DNA of 64,000 nt from Magicicada septendecula (GCA_034769895.1 CM068367.1:119511927-119575926); one strand, 5' to 3'. Numbered from the stretch's first letter, positions 50,917-62,086 are shown. The notes: a model not told the origin generated them from the sequence alone. Translations and numbers: made by a program.

Positions 50917-51070
50917 AAAATTAAAATATTTAAATTACCTGCTATCAAATGGTATGCAGTAAAACTTTAATCTGTGCTCTTAAGGACTCAGCTGAAACTT
51001 TAGAATATACAGCGAAAGTAAACAAGAAACTAATGATCTTTTTATGAATACATAAATGAATGTCAATCAC
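50917..51070. other. Intron of iduronidase between element C and exon
   Basis: About 150 bp of AT-rich intron ending at the splice donor of exon 51071-51166; nothing else seen. Confidence 0.5.
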
Positions 51071-51166
51071 CTGTTAAAGTGAAGTTCAGAATGTTGTACA
51101 TTTTCAAATCAGGTTCGTTCCAAGTTTCAAAATGCCACTCAGACACCTCTTGCCTTCCATATCGCT
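51071..51166 (-). CDS. Idua: Alpha-L-iduronidase, exon with catalytic acid/base
   Basis: The exon is 96 nt, with acceptor ATTACAG above 51166 and donor GTGATT below 51071. It encodes [20 protein letters not shown] then LKMYNILNFTLTG, matching mammalian IDUA [20 protein letters not shown]...FDNVSMTMQG. The Glu of NEP is the GH39 acid/base. The first codon joins the G at the end of exon 52446-52645. The following intron, to 26187, is 24.9 kb and contains element C, the DD82E transposon and the foldbacks. Confidence 0.95.
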
Positions 51167-52445
51167 CTGTAATGAAAATAAAATGCAACCATAGATGAAA
51201 TACATATAAATCGGTCACTTTCAATACAATGTTCATGCTGTCGTTTTATTCATCAGAATCAGTGGGCCTATATGCAGACTAAATGACAGCTCAGAAGGCA
51301 AGCGTCACTACTATTCACTCATGTCTTTTGCATACTACCTCAGCTGAAAACATTGCACTAGTCCTCCATAGTAGTTTCAGACCTACAAAGGAGTTTTAAA
51401 TTTATCCAATGCAAGAATACTTGACATATACTTGACTATACTATACATATACTTGACAATACATGCACATAAATGAATATCAGACATGAATATGGTATAA
51501 AAAATGTGGTTTCGTTCAAAGATACTGAAGCAGCAGTCTGGACTATAAATGATTTTAGAAATGTGCATCCCCAATGGCTCAAAATCTGAGTTGCCATTTA
51601 CTCTAACAATTATATATTACTCCCAACAGGACAGAACTGCTACACTGTATTTTAAGAAACAGGTTACACTAAATGTGAAACCTAGTAACAAAATCTATAG
51701 TTGTAACAACAAAGGGTATAAAGGTATTCGTTGTTACAGAGGACCAAAACATGGAACAGGCAGTGGAGTTTTAAGTATTTAGAAACTATAATTGAAGAAA
51801 ACTGAAGACAAGATATAAAATGAATAACAAATAGATAAATTATATAAAAACAAGTTTTGGGGAATAAAGAAGATCATAAAAAGAAACAGAAGCTGAAGTT
51901 ATAACAAAAGGTAGTAAAGTGAATCCAACACTAAATATGCGCATGAGAAGAAACAAAAGCTAAGTAAATGCAGATGAAATGAGATTTCTGAGGAAATTTG
52001 AGGAGATAAAATTCAGAGAAATCAAGAGGAGAAATGAAGCTTTTAGAGAATAGTTAATAATAAAAGCAGTGATAGCGACAATATAAGACACCTATTTAGT
52101 AGCTGAAGAATACTTACTCAAGACAGTTAAAACCACTTAAATAAAATCCTTAAGAATAGGCTTAAGAGAATGTATGACACAAGTTTACAAGGTTTCAACA
52201 GAAGAAGCCAAGCAAGGAACATGGCAAGAAGAAATGATGCAAATTGATCAAGAAAACTGCTTTTGGAGGAGATAAACACAAAATGGAAAAGAACTGAAAA
52301 GAAAATTAACCCAACTCAGCAATTTTACACTTGTGATGTTAAGTTTTAAGATTAAATAAGTAAAACAGTAGTAATTAGAACTATACATACCTTTTAACTA
52401 TGCAACTGCAGTAATAAAAGTATAATAAATATAAAAATGTAATAC
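51167..52445. other. Intron of iduronidase, 1.3 kb
   Basis: AT-rich, A-rich on plus; a 77-codon frame at 51549-51782 shows no recognisable domain. No mobile element is identified. Confidence 0.5.
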
Positions 52446-52645
52446 CTATACATCTCTGCACGATGTCTGTGACCAGTTGTTTCCATACTTCAATTTTTGT
52501 ACTGTTTTTATTCAAATCAGTGAAAAATCCACTTGGATTGCCCATTAACTCAAATCCAGGTTTCAATCCATACTTATGTAACAAATCTAAAAGCGTGTCT
52601 AACTTTCCATAATCAAGTACCAATGATCGATTGGAATTAGATGAT
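52446..52645 (-). CDS. Idua: Alpha-L-iduronidase, internal exon
   Basis: The exon is 200 nt, with acceptor TTCTCAG above 52645 and donor GTATTA below 52446. It encodes SSNSNRSLVLDYGKLDTLLD, LHKYGLKPGFELMGNPSGFF, TDLNKN...WKQLVTDIVQRCI, matching IDUA [35 protein letters not shown]...WKDLVSSLARRYI. It joins exon 63002-63142 by completing AG+A (Arg). This is part of the TIM-barrel of the lysosomal enzyme. Confidence 0.95.
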
Positions 52646-53230
52646 CTGAGAACAATTATGACCAGACATGTGTACGTAAACAAAAATCGAATATAATATA
52701 ATATTATTATTTACATGCAAATTGTTTCACCAATATTTATCCATCTTAACCTCTCTATGACATAAAAAATTTCTTCAGATATGTTCACATTTCTTGCACT
52801 GATCACACCTTGTAGTTAGAATGAGAAAGTGTTTATAAACTTACAATATGCTTAAAGAATAGGTTAAAATTTATTTTATTTTATCCTGTTCTCATTATTT
52901 TGACATATTACATTTTTGTGAAATAAGTCAAATGCTTAAAGCCAACTCCCTCAGGATTTGTCAGAGTTCAAAGGCATGGGCTATGCATTGGACACAATTA
53001 AAATGATAATATAATAGGTAACCTCCAAAAATGGTTTTACAGCATAACAGCAGTTTGATGGGCAAGAGAACAGGGGAAACCCAGGAAAGTGATGAAAAGA
53101 CTCATTGAAAGAGATGTGTTCAATTTAATGGTAGTTTGCAGGAGCAACAATAGTAATGTAAACACAAACTGGGAGGGACATGTACCAATTTTGCTATAGA
53201 GGCCTTGGGTTAAGGAGCTGTAGAAGAAAA
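52646..53230. other. Intron of iduronidase, no feature seen
   Basis: AT-rich sequence up to the LINE target duplication; no exon or repeat recognised. Confidence 0.5.
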
Positions 53231-53243
53231 AGATACAAATTAT

Positions 53244-53368
53244 CATCATCATCTTCAAGGATTAAATGAAGGATCAAACAAACAAATGAAGTTCCAGTGT
53301 CAAACAGGCAAAGATTAGAGCTGGTCACTCCAGCACTTCCTCAGATGTCCACACCTCTCCATCCCCTC
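53244..53368 (-). mobile_element. 5'-truncated LINE 3' end, 125 bp
   Basis: A 13-bp target duplication AGATACAAATTAT flanks it at 53231-53243 and 53369-53381. On minus it reads GGGATGGAGAGGTGTGGACA through AGTGACCAGCTCTAA and ends TGAAGATGATGATG, the same family as 25505-25843. Confidence 0.88.
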
Positions 53369-53381
53369 AGATACAAATTAT

Positions 53382-53884
53382 TTTAAACAAGCTTTTAATT
53401 TTTGACGTTCAATAGAGGATTACAATAGTTAAAACTGGTTTACATTGCCAGTTACTGAGCTAATTATAACTATCCTTGTCATGATTTATCCAGAAGTTCC
53501 ACCAATTTGGTATCTCCAAAATGGTCAGTACAAAATTGGCATTTCATCTAGGGCAGTGATTGAAATAAAACACTCGTATCATTGTGGCCACCTTGCTTAT
53601 TTTCCAATACACAAATAATTTTTCACATATAAAAATATAGTAGAGAAAGTACAATTTTGATCCGCAACTGCGAAATCAAATATTAACACAGCCGATATCA
53701 AATGTTAACACAACCATAATTTATACAAGCAAAAATATAACAAAAATGTAATACTGATCCACAATGTGGATCACACACACTGACTCTGTAACTCACCTCA
53801 CTGAACTCTGAATGAAAACTGACTTTTCTCTGTCTCTTACTGTTTTATATATAGTTGGTACCGTAATGATGTTATTCACAAGAC
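53382..53884. other. Intron of iduronidase, no feature seen
   Basis: AT-rich DNA between the LINE tail and the Penelope-type foldback; nothing recognised. Confidence 0.45.
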
Positions 53885-53990
53885 ATATCATTGAATTTAA
53901 ACATTATTATTTATACGGTCCAAGTCACTTTATATAGTAAATAATTTACCTTAATTGAAACCGTCCAGTGACTTCAAGGATGATATATTC

Positions 53991-54024
53991 GTTACGCGTT
54001 TCAAGTCATATGACCCTTCATCAG
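53991..54024 (-). ncRNA. Hammerhead ribozyme core, left arm
   Basis: On minus: CTGATGA, stem II centred on GTCATATGAC extended by G-T pairs, GAA, ACGCGTA (stem III, GUA cleavage site). Its partner is at 57500. Confidence 0.7.
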
Positions 54025-54082
54025 ACAATAATCACTCACAAGGAGATCATCAAATATTAAAATTCACATGAAACACACATAT

Positions 54083-57000
54083 TGTAACAGACCCGTTACA
54101 AAATTTAAAAAAATTTTGTTTGTTAACAAAAATAAAAAAAATTTTTGGTGTTTTTGTTTTTTGAAAAATATTGTTTTAATTGTTTAGTAAATAATTTTTG
54201 TGGTTGTTTTATGTAAAAATTCAAATCTTTTATTTCTGTTTCTGTGAACTGTATCACTTTGAGTTTTTAGAATTAATTTCTGCGTTAATTGTATTATCTC
54301 CAGCATTAATCGATTGACGGTTCTTCTTCTTATTTATGTCTCCTCCTTCCACCTTGGTAATGACCGCCTTTCGGATAGTCGGATAGTCCGTGATCTCAAT
54401 TTTATTTTATTTTATTTCTATTTATAAATTTTATAAATAAACAGAAACCAATTTGCAGAAATTCCAGATTTATTAACAATTTTTATTATATATCGAGTGT
54501 TAATCGATTATTCAACAGTAGTATTGACTCATTTCTCAGGGCAGTCGATTATTTTTACATCTGTATTTAATATTAATTATCAGGTTCTTTGAACGGTTAT
54601 ATTATATAGTCAGAGAAAGGGTAAGGTCAGGAAAGTATAACACTTACAAGTAAATAGCTTAAGAATTAAAAATTACAAAGTTATGATTTAATATATAATG
54701 TTTATAAAAGTAAAATTTCGAACTATTGATGTCTTGACGACTATATTGGCAGCGCTCGAATGGAATTGTGGGAGTCAAGATGGCTGCTTCAGTACTGTAT
54801 CTGTTAAAATGAAGTCGGCTCGATGAAATTTTCTTCCAATAAATGTTACCTTTTCAATGTTTCCTCATCTCAGCAGTAGTGGTTATTCTTTCTGGTGTTA
54901 GTGGAGTGGTCCTGGTTCAGTGTTTTGTGATTCACTTCGATAAAATGTGTTGGATAATGTTATAATTCACTTTGGTCAATAAGGTCGAAAATTGCACAGC
55001 TCGTCTCGTTATTCAGAATTATTGGTTTTATAGGTTTAAATTTAATGGTTGTATGGGTTAATTTCACTGAATTTAAAGTTTAATTTAAGTTTTTAGAAAT
55101 TCACGATTTTCACCGTAGACTAGGCTTACTTAACGAACGCCATTCTTGTCTTCGCTATAGGTTAATATAAGCAAAATCTCATTCAAGTGTGCTTGACAAA
55201 GTCTAATAATCAACTGTTCTAACTTCCTTCGTCATCTGAAAACGTCTTAGCCAATTTAATATTAGCAATACATTGTTTTAAATCTTTTTCGTTTCCATTA
55301 CATGTATGAAATTTACATTATATTACTGAATATATTTTTGCTATTATTTAATTTTATTAAATACTAAATACATAATCCTTTTCTTTAGTTCATTCTGCTT
55401 GATTTGATACCAAATAAGATATTTTTACAAAGTTTTTTATCTAAAATGCTATATTTACTTCATTTTTTTAAAATGTAGGCTTTAAAAATTACTTCCTGTT
55501 CTTCTCAAAATGTTTGCCATTTTATATGTTATATTTATGATTGTACTAAATCTCAGATTGAAATAAAATGTTTATCTTCCCTTAATTTCTTGGAATTTTA
55601 TTAACTGGTTATCTTTTTAAATATTATTCATTAATTTGTGACTCCCCCCTTTGAATTTTCAGTTATTACATTTGCATTTTTTCCAATAATTCTTCCTATC
55701 TTTTTACAATGTCTTTCTAAAGTATAGTTTCAGTTATATTACTCTGTGACTGATTTACCTTATATAAATTTCATCAGTTTAACTAGTTTACTGGACTTGA
55801 TTAATCAATTATAATGTAGTTGAGATTTACCATTTGGCCTAGATTTTATCTGTTTTTACATACAAAGTTTTTGAATAATACAGCTTGTTTATACCCCTTC
55901 TGACCTTCTATTCTAATACAACATTAATTAACATTTCCTTACTTTAACAAGAACATTTAGTATTGAATTCATACTATTAATCCATAACAAATATTTGAAA
56001 TTAAAAAAATGGTATTTAAACTCAGACATTTTAGTCTTGATTACTAGTAACACATAATAAATATTTTATAATAAAAGAATGGTATCCACACTCAGACATT
56101 TCATCCTTGATTAACACTATTAAACATAATAAATATTTTAGAATAATAAAACATTACACTCTATTTCCAACATTTAGGTACAGAGTTCATTTACTTTAAT
56201 AGAAACATAACACATCTGTTCCTTCATTTTTTAACTTTTCTTAAAATTACTTTTGTGCAGTCTTATCTGTTTTTATTTTATATTAGGGATGTATCCCTTG
56301 TCACTTCACTTATTAACTACCTGCTCTCTATTTATCTTACTCATTTTAGTGAATGTTGTTAGACAAAGAGTGGCACTTTCTTATAAACATTTGTATTTGC
56401 TTTTCATAATACTATTCTGCCAACTAGTATTTATGAAGTTAAATTACAAACTTTAAAGTTGTTTAAAGGTACACATTTACTTAGTTTAAGCATTTAATAC
56501 ACTTTCTTGAAGTTGATATACTATAATAAAATAACTTGCACTGGTCCCCTGTTATTTCTTGATACTATCACTAATCAGTTTTATAGTTTTATATTATCAA
56601 GAATTTTATTTATAGAGGATTCTTAAGATTTGTTTTTATTCATTATAAAATAACTTTCATGGGTGCACTTTTACTTATACCTCTAAACACTTTGTTTACA
56701 TCTACTTTACATTTGTTTCTGTTTTTGGGTGTTATACTTTCGTTTGTGACTTTTAATCTCTTTAGGGGTTTTTATTTTCTTCTTACTGGGTTTCCTTTGG
56801 GTATTTCTTGTAGTCTTCTTATCCTACTATCTTGTATCTTCAAAATCATTCCTTTTTATTAGGTATTTCGGTTTGTTCAGGGTATTTACTTCCTTATTCA
56901 TATCCTAGCTTGTTTCTCAAAAAACAGTCTTTATTTTAGGGGTGTCGGTCTGTTCTGGATTTTGCCTTAGTTACTGACTCTCATTCTTTGTTTCTTCACT

Positions 57001-57289
57001 ACAATATAGTTTTATTATGTACGTTGGTTTGTTCTGGGTATTTTCCTTACTTACTCCTATCCTACCTGGGTATTTCCTTACTTTATTTTATTTTTTTGGG
57101 TTTATTTTTCATTACTCATCTTTGTTGCATAGTTGTTTTTTCTTTATTTTTATTTCTTCAAGTTATGGTTGTATTTTATTGTGATACTTATTTGTTTTCA
57201 TTTGGATTTTTCCTTGATAGTTATTTTAATTTATATTTATTTATGATCATATTTCATTCATTATAAAGTGGATAATCTGTCATGCTATA
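54083..57289 (-). mobile_element. Solo LTR (fossil), about 3.2 kb, inserted in the foldback arm
   Basis: The insert interrupts the arm exactly where the mirror arm continues uninterrupted (ACACATAATGTATAATTGC). A 4-bp repeat ATAT lies on both sides (54079-54082, 57290-57293). It starts TGTAAC...GTTACA like the LTRs of elements A and C; the right end has decayed. Pyrimidine-rich plus strand in the right half resembles U3 of element C, suggesting minus orientation. It has no coding parts. Family: long-LTR Ty3/gypsy by analogy. Confidence 0.6.
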
Positions 57290-57293
57290 ATAT

Positions 57294-57441
57294 GTATAAT
57301 TGCAAAACGTATAAGAGCGTCCAACACAGTGCACTGCGTGAGGCTTACCGGACACTCTGTTGTGACACTCTGCTTTGAGTGTCCGGTAAGCCTCGCGCAG
57401 TGCACTGTGTTGGACGCTCTTATACGTTTTGCAATTATACA
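57294..57441. repeat. Palindrome with 65-bp arms (inner halves of the pLTR arms)
   Basis: GTATAATTGCAAAACGTATA through GGCTTACCGGACACTC is mirrored after a 19-bp spacer. Arms are nearly identical and contain GTGCACTGCG/CGCAGTGCAC. Confidence 0.9.
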
Positions 57442-57499
57442 TTATGTGTGTTTCATGTGAATTTTAATATCTGATGATCTCCTTGTGAGTGATTATTGT

Positions 57500-57533
57500 C
57501 TGATGAAGGGTCATATGACTTGAAACGCGTAAC
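57500..57533 (+). ncRNA. Hammerhead ribozyme core, right arm
   Basis: CTGATGA, stem II (GTCA/TGAC core), GAA, ACGCGTA. It is identical to the left-arm core on the other strand. Confidence 0.7.
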
Positions 57534-57785
57534 GAATATATCATCCTTGAAGTCACTGGATGGTTTCAATTAAGGTAAATTATTTAATATCATTGAAGTA
57601 TCGGCCACTTACTAGTATAATCGAGTTCATTCCAAATGTAACTAGAATCTTGTAGAAAATTGTACGGCTACTTATAAATGTATTCTGTACATTGATACAG
57701 GATATTTTAGTGTATTCTATAGTGCCCATCAATATACATAAGTTATCCATTAATTGTGGGTAATGTAAATACACATTAGTAACAT

Positions 57786-58291
57786 GAGTGGCGTACTAGG
57801 GGGTGTGGTCCACACGGGTGCCATTTTCAAATATGAATTTTTTCTCAAATTAGAAAAAATATTGATTTTTTGTTACTTTTAAATTTTCTTAGAGTACTAG
57901 ATATTATATGTATTATGTAGAAGCTATAATTTGACAAAGTAATCGAAAACAATAGCACCTACATTGAACTACATTATGAACCAACACAATGATGATAGAT
58001 GATTTTCTTTGTGATGTGACAGATGTGTGACAATGGTTTTCCAGTTAGTTGCTACCCCTTCAGTTGACCGACAAAGACTCGCCCGATCTGATAAGACGTC
58101 TGCAGCTGTAGACTAGCAGATGTAAATAAACAGACAGTTTGCATGGCGTTGTTGGGGTGTTACTGTTTTAGCAACTAGTCGCTGAAGTGAATCCGCAACA
58201 AGTCTAGGACGTTTGGAGTGGGCGTATCATTATGGGGAGGTGACAAAACTGAGCTCTGCACCAGGTACCAAATACCCTAGGTACGCCACTG
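57786..58291. mobile_element. hAT MITE, 506 bp
   Basis: The ends GAGTGGCGTACTAGGG and, inward from the right, CAGTGGCGTACCTAGGG are inverted repeats of the hAT type. An 8-bp target duplication AGTAACAT is at 57778-57785 and 58292-58299. There is no coding frame, so it is non-autonomous. It is unrelated at the ends to the large hAT at 282. Confidence 0.92.
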
Positions 58292-58299
58292 AGTAACAT

Positions 58300-59484
58300 A
58301 GCCTGCATATAGTTTTAATAATACCAATCACAATATCACTTAATATATTATACAATATTCATAATATGAATTTGAATGTGGGTTGGGGCTTCTCTAGTAT
58401 ACAATGTAACAGTGAATAAATAATAAATAAATTAAATTCAAATCTCGAATGTGCTTATATGCCTCATGTTTGAAGCACAAAATTTGTATTACAAAATAAA
58501 ATAAATTTCAATTAAATCTTCTGTTGTATATATCAATTCTTCTTTAATGCCTAACGTTGCTGGCGCTGAATATGTGTAATTAAATAAAAGGATTAAATTC
58601 AGTTAAAATGAACAGTGTGTTTTGTTATGATGTGTTATCCCACATTGTTGGGTCAAATCTAAATAAAAATAAATTTAAATTAATACGAAATGTATCTATT
58701 CTTCCTCAATGCCTCTCGTTGTAAGCTAATTTTATGAGGTTTTAATCTATTTATGTTTCTTAAAATTTTTTTTCTAATGATTTTATTTTATTTTTAATGT
58801 AAATGTAATTAAGTAAGTATTGGCTTTTAGAATGTAGAATTACTTTAAAATTAATTGGAATGAATAATTATTTAAAATCTAATTTATTATTGGTGCTCAC
58901 CTTGGTACCCAAAGTCGCTACCGTACCAGACTTCGCTTCGAATTCTGTCAACCCGAGCACATGTCTTTTTAATCTTTTATTAATAATTCCAAATAATTAC
59001 AACTATGAATTCGTTTACTTCAATATTCTTTTATTATAGAATAAATAAATACTCTTTAAAGTTATTAGTCAATTACCCTAGATGTACAATTACTAGCTCA
59101 TAGGTTGGCAGTATCGAAAAATTCTCAGGGACTAGGTTAATTTTTGTTTATTAATTCAACTTAAAATATGTTACTGGGTTCTACTGACTACAATAATTTA
59201 CTTGAAAATGCCCTTAGTGAAGTACAAAACATCACAGTTCTTCGATATATTACAGAAAATAAATAATTACTTATAATTAGTGAACAAAATCGTTTTCGGC
59301 AGTGTATAATAATACTGTCCAGTGTCCTTCTAGGTTAACAGTGAATTCACTTCTTAATTAATTCTAAGTGTACATAAATAAATATCTTATAATTAGTGAT
59401 TACAAAAGTGTTAGTGTTCAGTGGTTCAGTGATTGTTCAAATAATAAAAATAGTGTATAATTAATATTTAGTGTCACACTTAGG
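58300..59484. other. AT-rich stretch with a weak primer-site-like motif
   Basis: CTTGGTACCCAAAGTCGCTACC at about 58912, read on minus, has TAGCGACTTTGGG, vaguely like a decayed LTR/PBS junction. Two related words ending in AATGCCT..CGTTG recur near 58545 and 58715. No gene is seen. Confidence 0.3.
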
Positions 59485-59850
59485 TTAAGGCTCGTTTACA
59501 CGGTTCAAGTTTACTGGCTTCAAGCACTTGAAGTCAAGCTACTTTCCTTATACTATCCCTGTGTAAACGGTTGTGGAAAGAAACTTTCCACTGTCCGGAC
59601 AATGGAAAGTAGAGTTGGCCTAGCGTCAAGTTTTGTTGCCACTTGAAAGTCACGTGACTCACTTTCCCGCCCTACTGTCTCTGTCTAGACGGATCCTTGA
59701 CTACTTGCCTTCAAGCAGTCAAGGGAATCGGTCTTACGTCTTCAGTGCGCAGTCGGCTGTTAGTGTATTGTTTTCTCTGTGAGGTGATCTGCAATTCTCG
59801 TTAAAATATTTTAAAGTCACTAATTTTAATATTAACATTTTAATATTAGT

Positions 59851-60129
59851 AAGTGGAATGCAAATGATATACACGAGTTTCTTGCTACGTACAGAAAATA
59901 TGACACTTTGTGGAATATTAAGCCAAGTGACTATTCTAACAAAAATGTAAGGGATGTATCTTCTCAAAAACTTTACAGTGAAGTTAAAGAAACAGGTTTA
60001 AACGTCACAATTACTACTGAACTATTGCTTAAAAGAATTAAAACCATAAGAACGGTTTATCGCCAAGAACTTGCAAAAATCCTAAAGTCTGAAAAGAGTG
60101 GGGCAGCCACTGATGAAATAAGTATATGA
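59851..60129 (+). pseudogene. MADF (Myb/SANT-like) DNA-binding protein of Harbinger
   Basis: The frame reads NDIHEFLATYRKYDTLWN, IKPSDYSNKNVRDVSSQKLY, VTITTELLLKRIKTIRTVYR, KSEKSGAATDE: the MADF pattern (FL..YR...LWN...DY.N...R, then ..L...+K.+R..Y..E, and SGA.TDE). No ATG precedes it in frame; an AG at 59848-59849 may be a splice acceptor. It stops right after TDEISI, lacking the region that follows MADF. Confidence 0.82.
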
Positions 60130-60135
60130 ACCAAA

Positions 60136-60573
60136 TTAAGTTGGTTTAAAGCAGCAGACGTAGTTGATTTCCAGCTTTGTTCTTGAGGGAATTGCATTTC
60201 TCATGGTAGTATTTGTTCTACTTATTTCTGCTTCAATGTTTCCTAATAGCTCCTTAAATTTCTGTACTGTCATCCTTAGATGAGTTTTGTAAGATGAAGG
60301 ATCTTCATCTGCCAACTTGCGTAACAGTGTTGAAGAGGCACCATACATTTTCCTTCTAGCTATCCATGTTCACACCCACCTCCGAGTTCGCTTTCTCTGT
60401 CTGTTGACATTTTCCGTTGTATAATCGCGTAGATTTTTGCACAATGAGTTCACTAACAGTTTAACTGCAATACGACGCACCTTTCTACTCGACATTTCAA
60501 ACAAAAATGAATGTAGTGGCGTCAAGTACTTGACGCTTCCACTTTCCGCGTGTAGACAGAATTCAGATGTCAA
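60136..60573 (-). pseudogene. Harbinger transposase, N-terminal fragment
   Basis: Two minus frames: MSSRKVRRIAVKLLVNSL (60370-60573), then MYGASSTLLRKLADEDPSSY, FKELLGNIEAEISRTNTTMR and AIPSRTKLEI (60136-60348). The latter is the typical pre-catalytic part of Harbinger/HARBI1-like proteins. A break separates the frames and the DDE domain is missing. It converges on the MADF gene with only 6 bp between. Confidence 0.82.
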
Positions 60574-60631
60574 GTTTACTTACTTCAAGTACTTGAAGCC
60601 AGTAAACTTGAACCGTGTAAACGAGCCTTTA

Positions 60632-61441
60632 TATAGAAATAATGACTTGAGTTGATCTCACCAATTATTATACACTTTTTAAACTCTGGTAGGTTGTTTT
60701 CACAATTAAATATTGTTAAATCACTCTTCACAATTCACGAATTAAGTTACTCACTGAATTTCATAACTCACAAATATATCTTGATCACCTAACCTGTCTG
60801 GTGTTCAACACTCGTTAATCATTTCCTGGACACAAGTAATACAGGGAGTGTGTTCTTTACTCTTCGAGGTGTAACAATCAACTAACTGGCGTGGGTTAAT
60901 TTTTCTGGCTTCTTGGACCAAAACTTGCAAAATTCCGATTGGTCGAAGCTCTAGGCATTGTTATTTGATGGCATTGGTTTTTTTCTAGTTCCAATATACC
61001 ATCAAATAATTATTTTGAAACTCCCACCTTATACTAAATCTAATTTTAATGAGATGGTCATTAATGAATTCCCTTTTTTTCACTGATTAATTAGACACCT
61101 CACACGATAGGTTTCTGTTCAGTGTCTTAGATGTTACAATTTTTAGTTCTTTTGCCTAAATTTATGTTTTATATTTAAAAATGCCCCTTCTGTGCCCTTA
61201 ATGCTTTAAAACAATTCCTATTCACTTTAAATGTACTAATAACAGTTAAATACATTAATATTAGTAATGGTTATAACAAATGTTAACATAATTGTCTTAT
61301 GCACTTTAACAGCCTTAATTTTCCTAATATACATTGTTTTTTTATAAGATACAATCATTTTATGGTTTACATTATACTCTCTCCCTTACTACAGTTCTTC
61401 TGAAACTTACTCTAATTCCAAACACCAATTTTATACAATAA
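60632..61441. other. AT-rich intron, possible decayed LTR
   Basis: TGTAACAATC at 60868 could be an old LTR start whose end would be GTTACA at 62903-62908, with the second Harbinger inserted between. Evidence is limited to these ends and composition. Confidence 0.3.
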
Positions 61442-62039
61442 GGGCTAGCGCAGACGGTCGATTTTTTACTTGGCCGATTAAAATATCGGTTATTTGATGT
61501 ATTGCCTTCAAATTGTTTTGAACGCACACGAGCGATTAAAAATCGCCCACACATGGGCGATTTTCAATACAGCTGTGAAATGGATTCGATGAGACTGCAT
61601 GTATCTGTGCCCTTCTGTTACGTTTTCGGAAGAAAAGGCGAGAAAGAAAGTACTGGGTTCACCCTATTGTTAGCCAGAGACTTTTCGATGGACAATTTTG
61701 CAAACTTTCCATGTCCTTACAGGAACATCGAAAGAAAATTTTCAATTATTTTGGAATGTCGGTGAATAGTTTCGATAGGTTATTTCAATGCTGGATGGAG
61801 ACCGTCAATACAATAACAAGAAATTGCTCGAAGAAGGCAATATACTTGCCTTCATGTGCGCTGATATGTACGATACAGAAAGACGGGCAACAATTGCCTC
61901 GCCCAATAATCTGTGGCGCCGCACGGATTTTTAATCGCCGGCAATTTCTGATCACCTGTGTGCGCTCTCCTATTAGTTTGTGTTACAAATCCGGCGATTC
62001 ATAATCGTCCGGGAAAAAATCGACCGTCTGCGCTAGCCC
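61442..62039 (+). mobile_element. Small PIF/Harbinger element, 598 bp, with transposase fragment
   Basis: Terminal inverted repeats GGGCTAGCGCAGACGGTCGA at both ends, with TAA on both sides (61439-61441, 62040-62042). Inside on plus, LQEHRKKIFNYFGMSVNSFD...CWMETVNTITRNC matches the N-terminal part of Harbinger transposases (FFNYFRMSVNSFDELL...). Internally deleted and frame-broken, so non-autonomous. Confidence 0.88.
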
Positions 62040-62086
62040 TAACATTTTTAGGCCATTTCTTAATTTATGTAATACACATTTTAACA

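Larger units (their letters stand above)
53896..57586. mobile_element. Penelope-type inverted pLTR foldback, split by a solo LTR
   Basis: A perfect 11-bp target duplication ATATCATTGAA is at 53885-53895 and 57587-57597. A one-sided leader of about 45 bp (53896-53940) resembles that of the PLE at 47682 (GGTCCAAGTCACTTTATA versus CATCCAGGTCACTTATAA). The arms begin AATTTACCTTAATTGAAACC and are mirrored at 57563-57586 and inward. Each has a hammerhead core, and they meet in the palindrome at 57294-57441. Without the 3.2-kb insert the element is about 480 bp and has no coding capacity. Confidence 0.85.
59488..60628. mobile_element. PIF/Harbinger transposon remnant with MADF and transposase genes
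   Basis: Terminal inverted repeats of at least 40 bp start AGGCTCGTTTACACGGTTCA at 59488 and, mirrored, at 60628. They are flanked by TTA on both sides (59485-59487, 60629-60631), the Harbinger target duplication. It contains a MADF/Myb-like gene on plus and a transposase N-terminus on minus, convergent, as expected for this superfamily. At 1.1 kb most of the DDE domain is deleted. Confidence 0.92.

Noticed and set aside
57254-57442. 62-codon minus-strand frame
   Set aside because: It spans the pLTR palindrome and shows no protein similarity.
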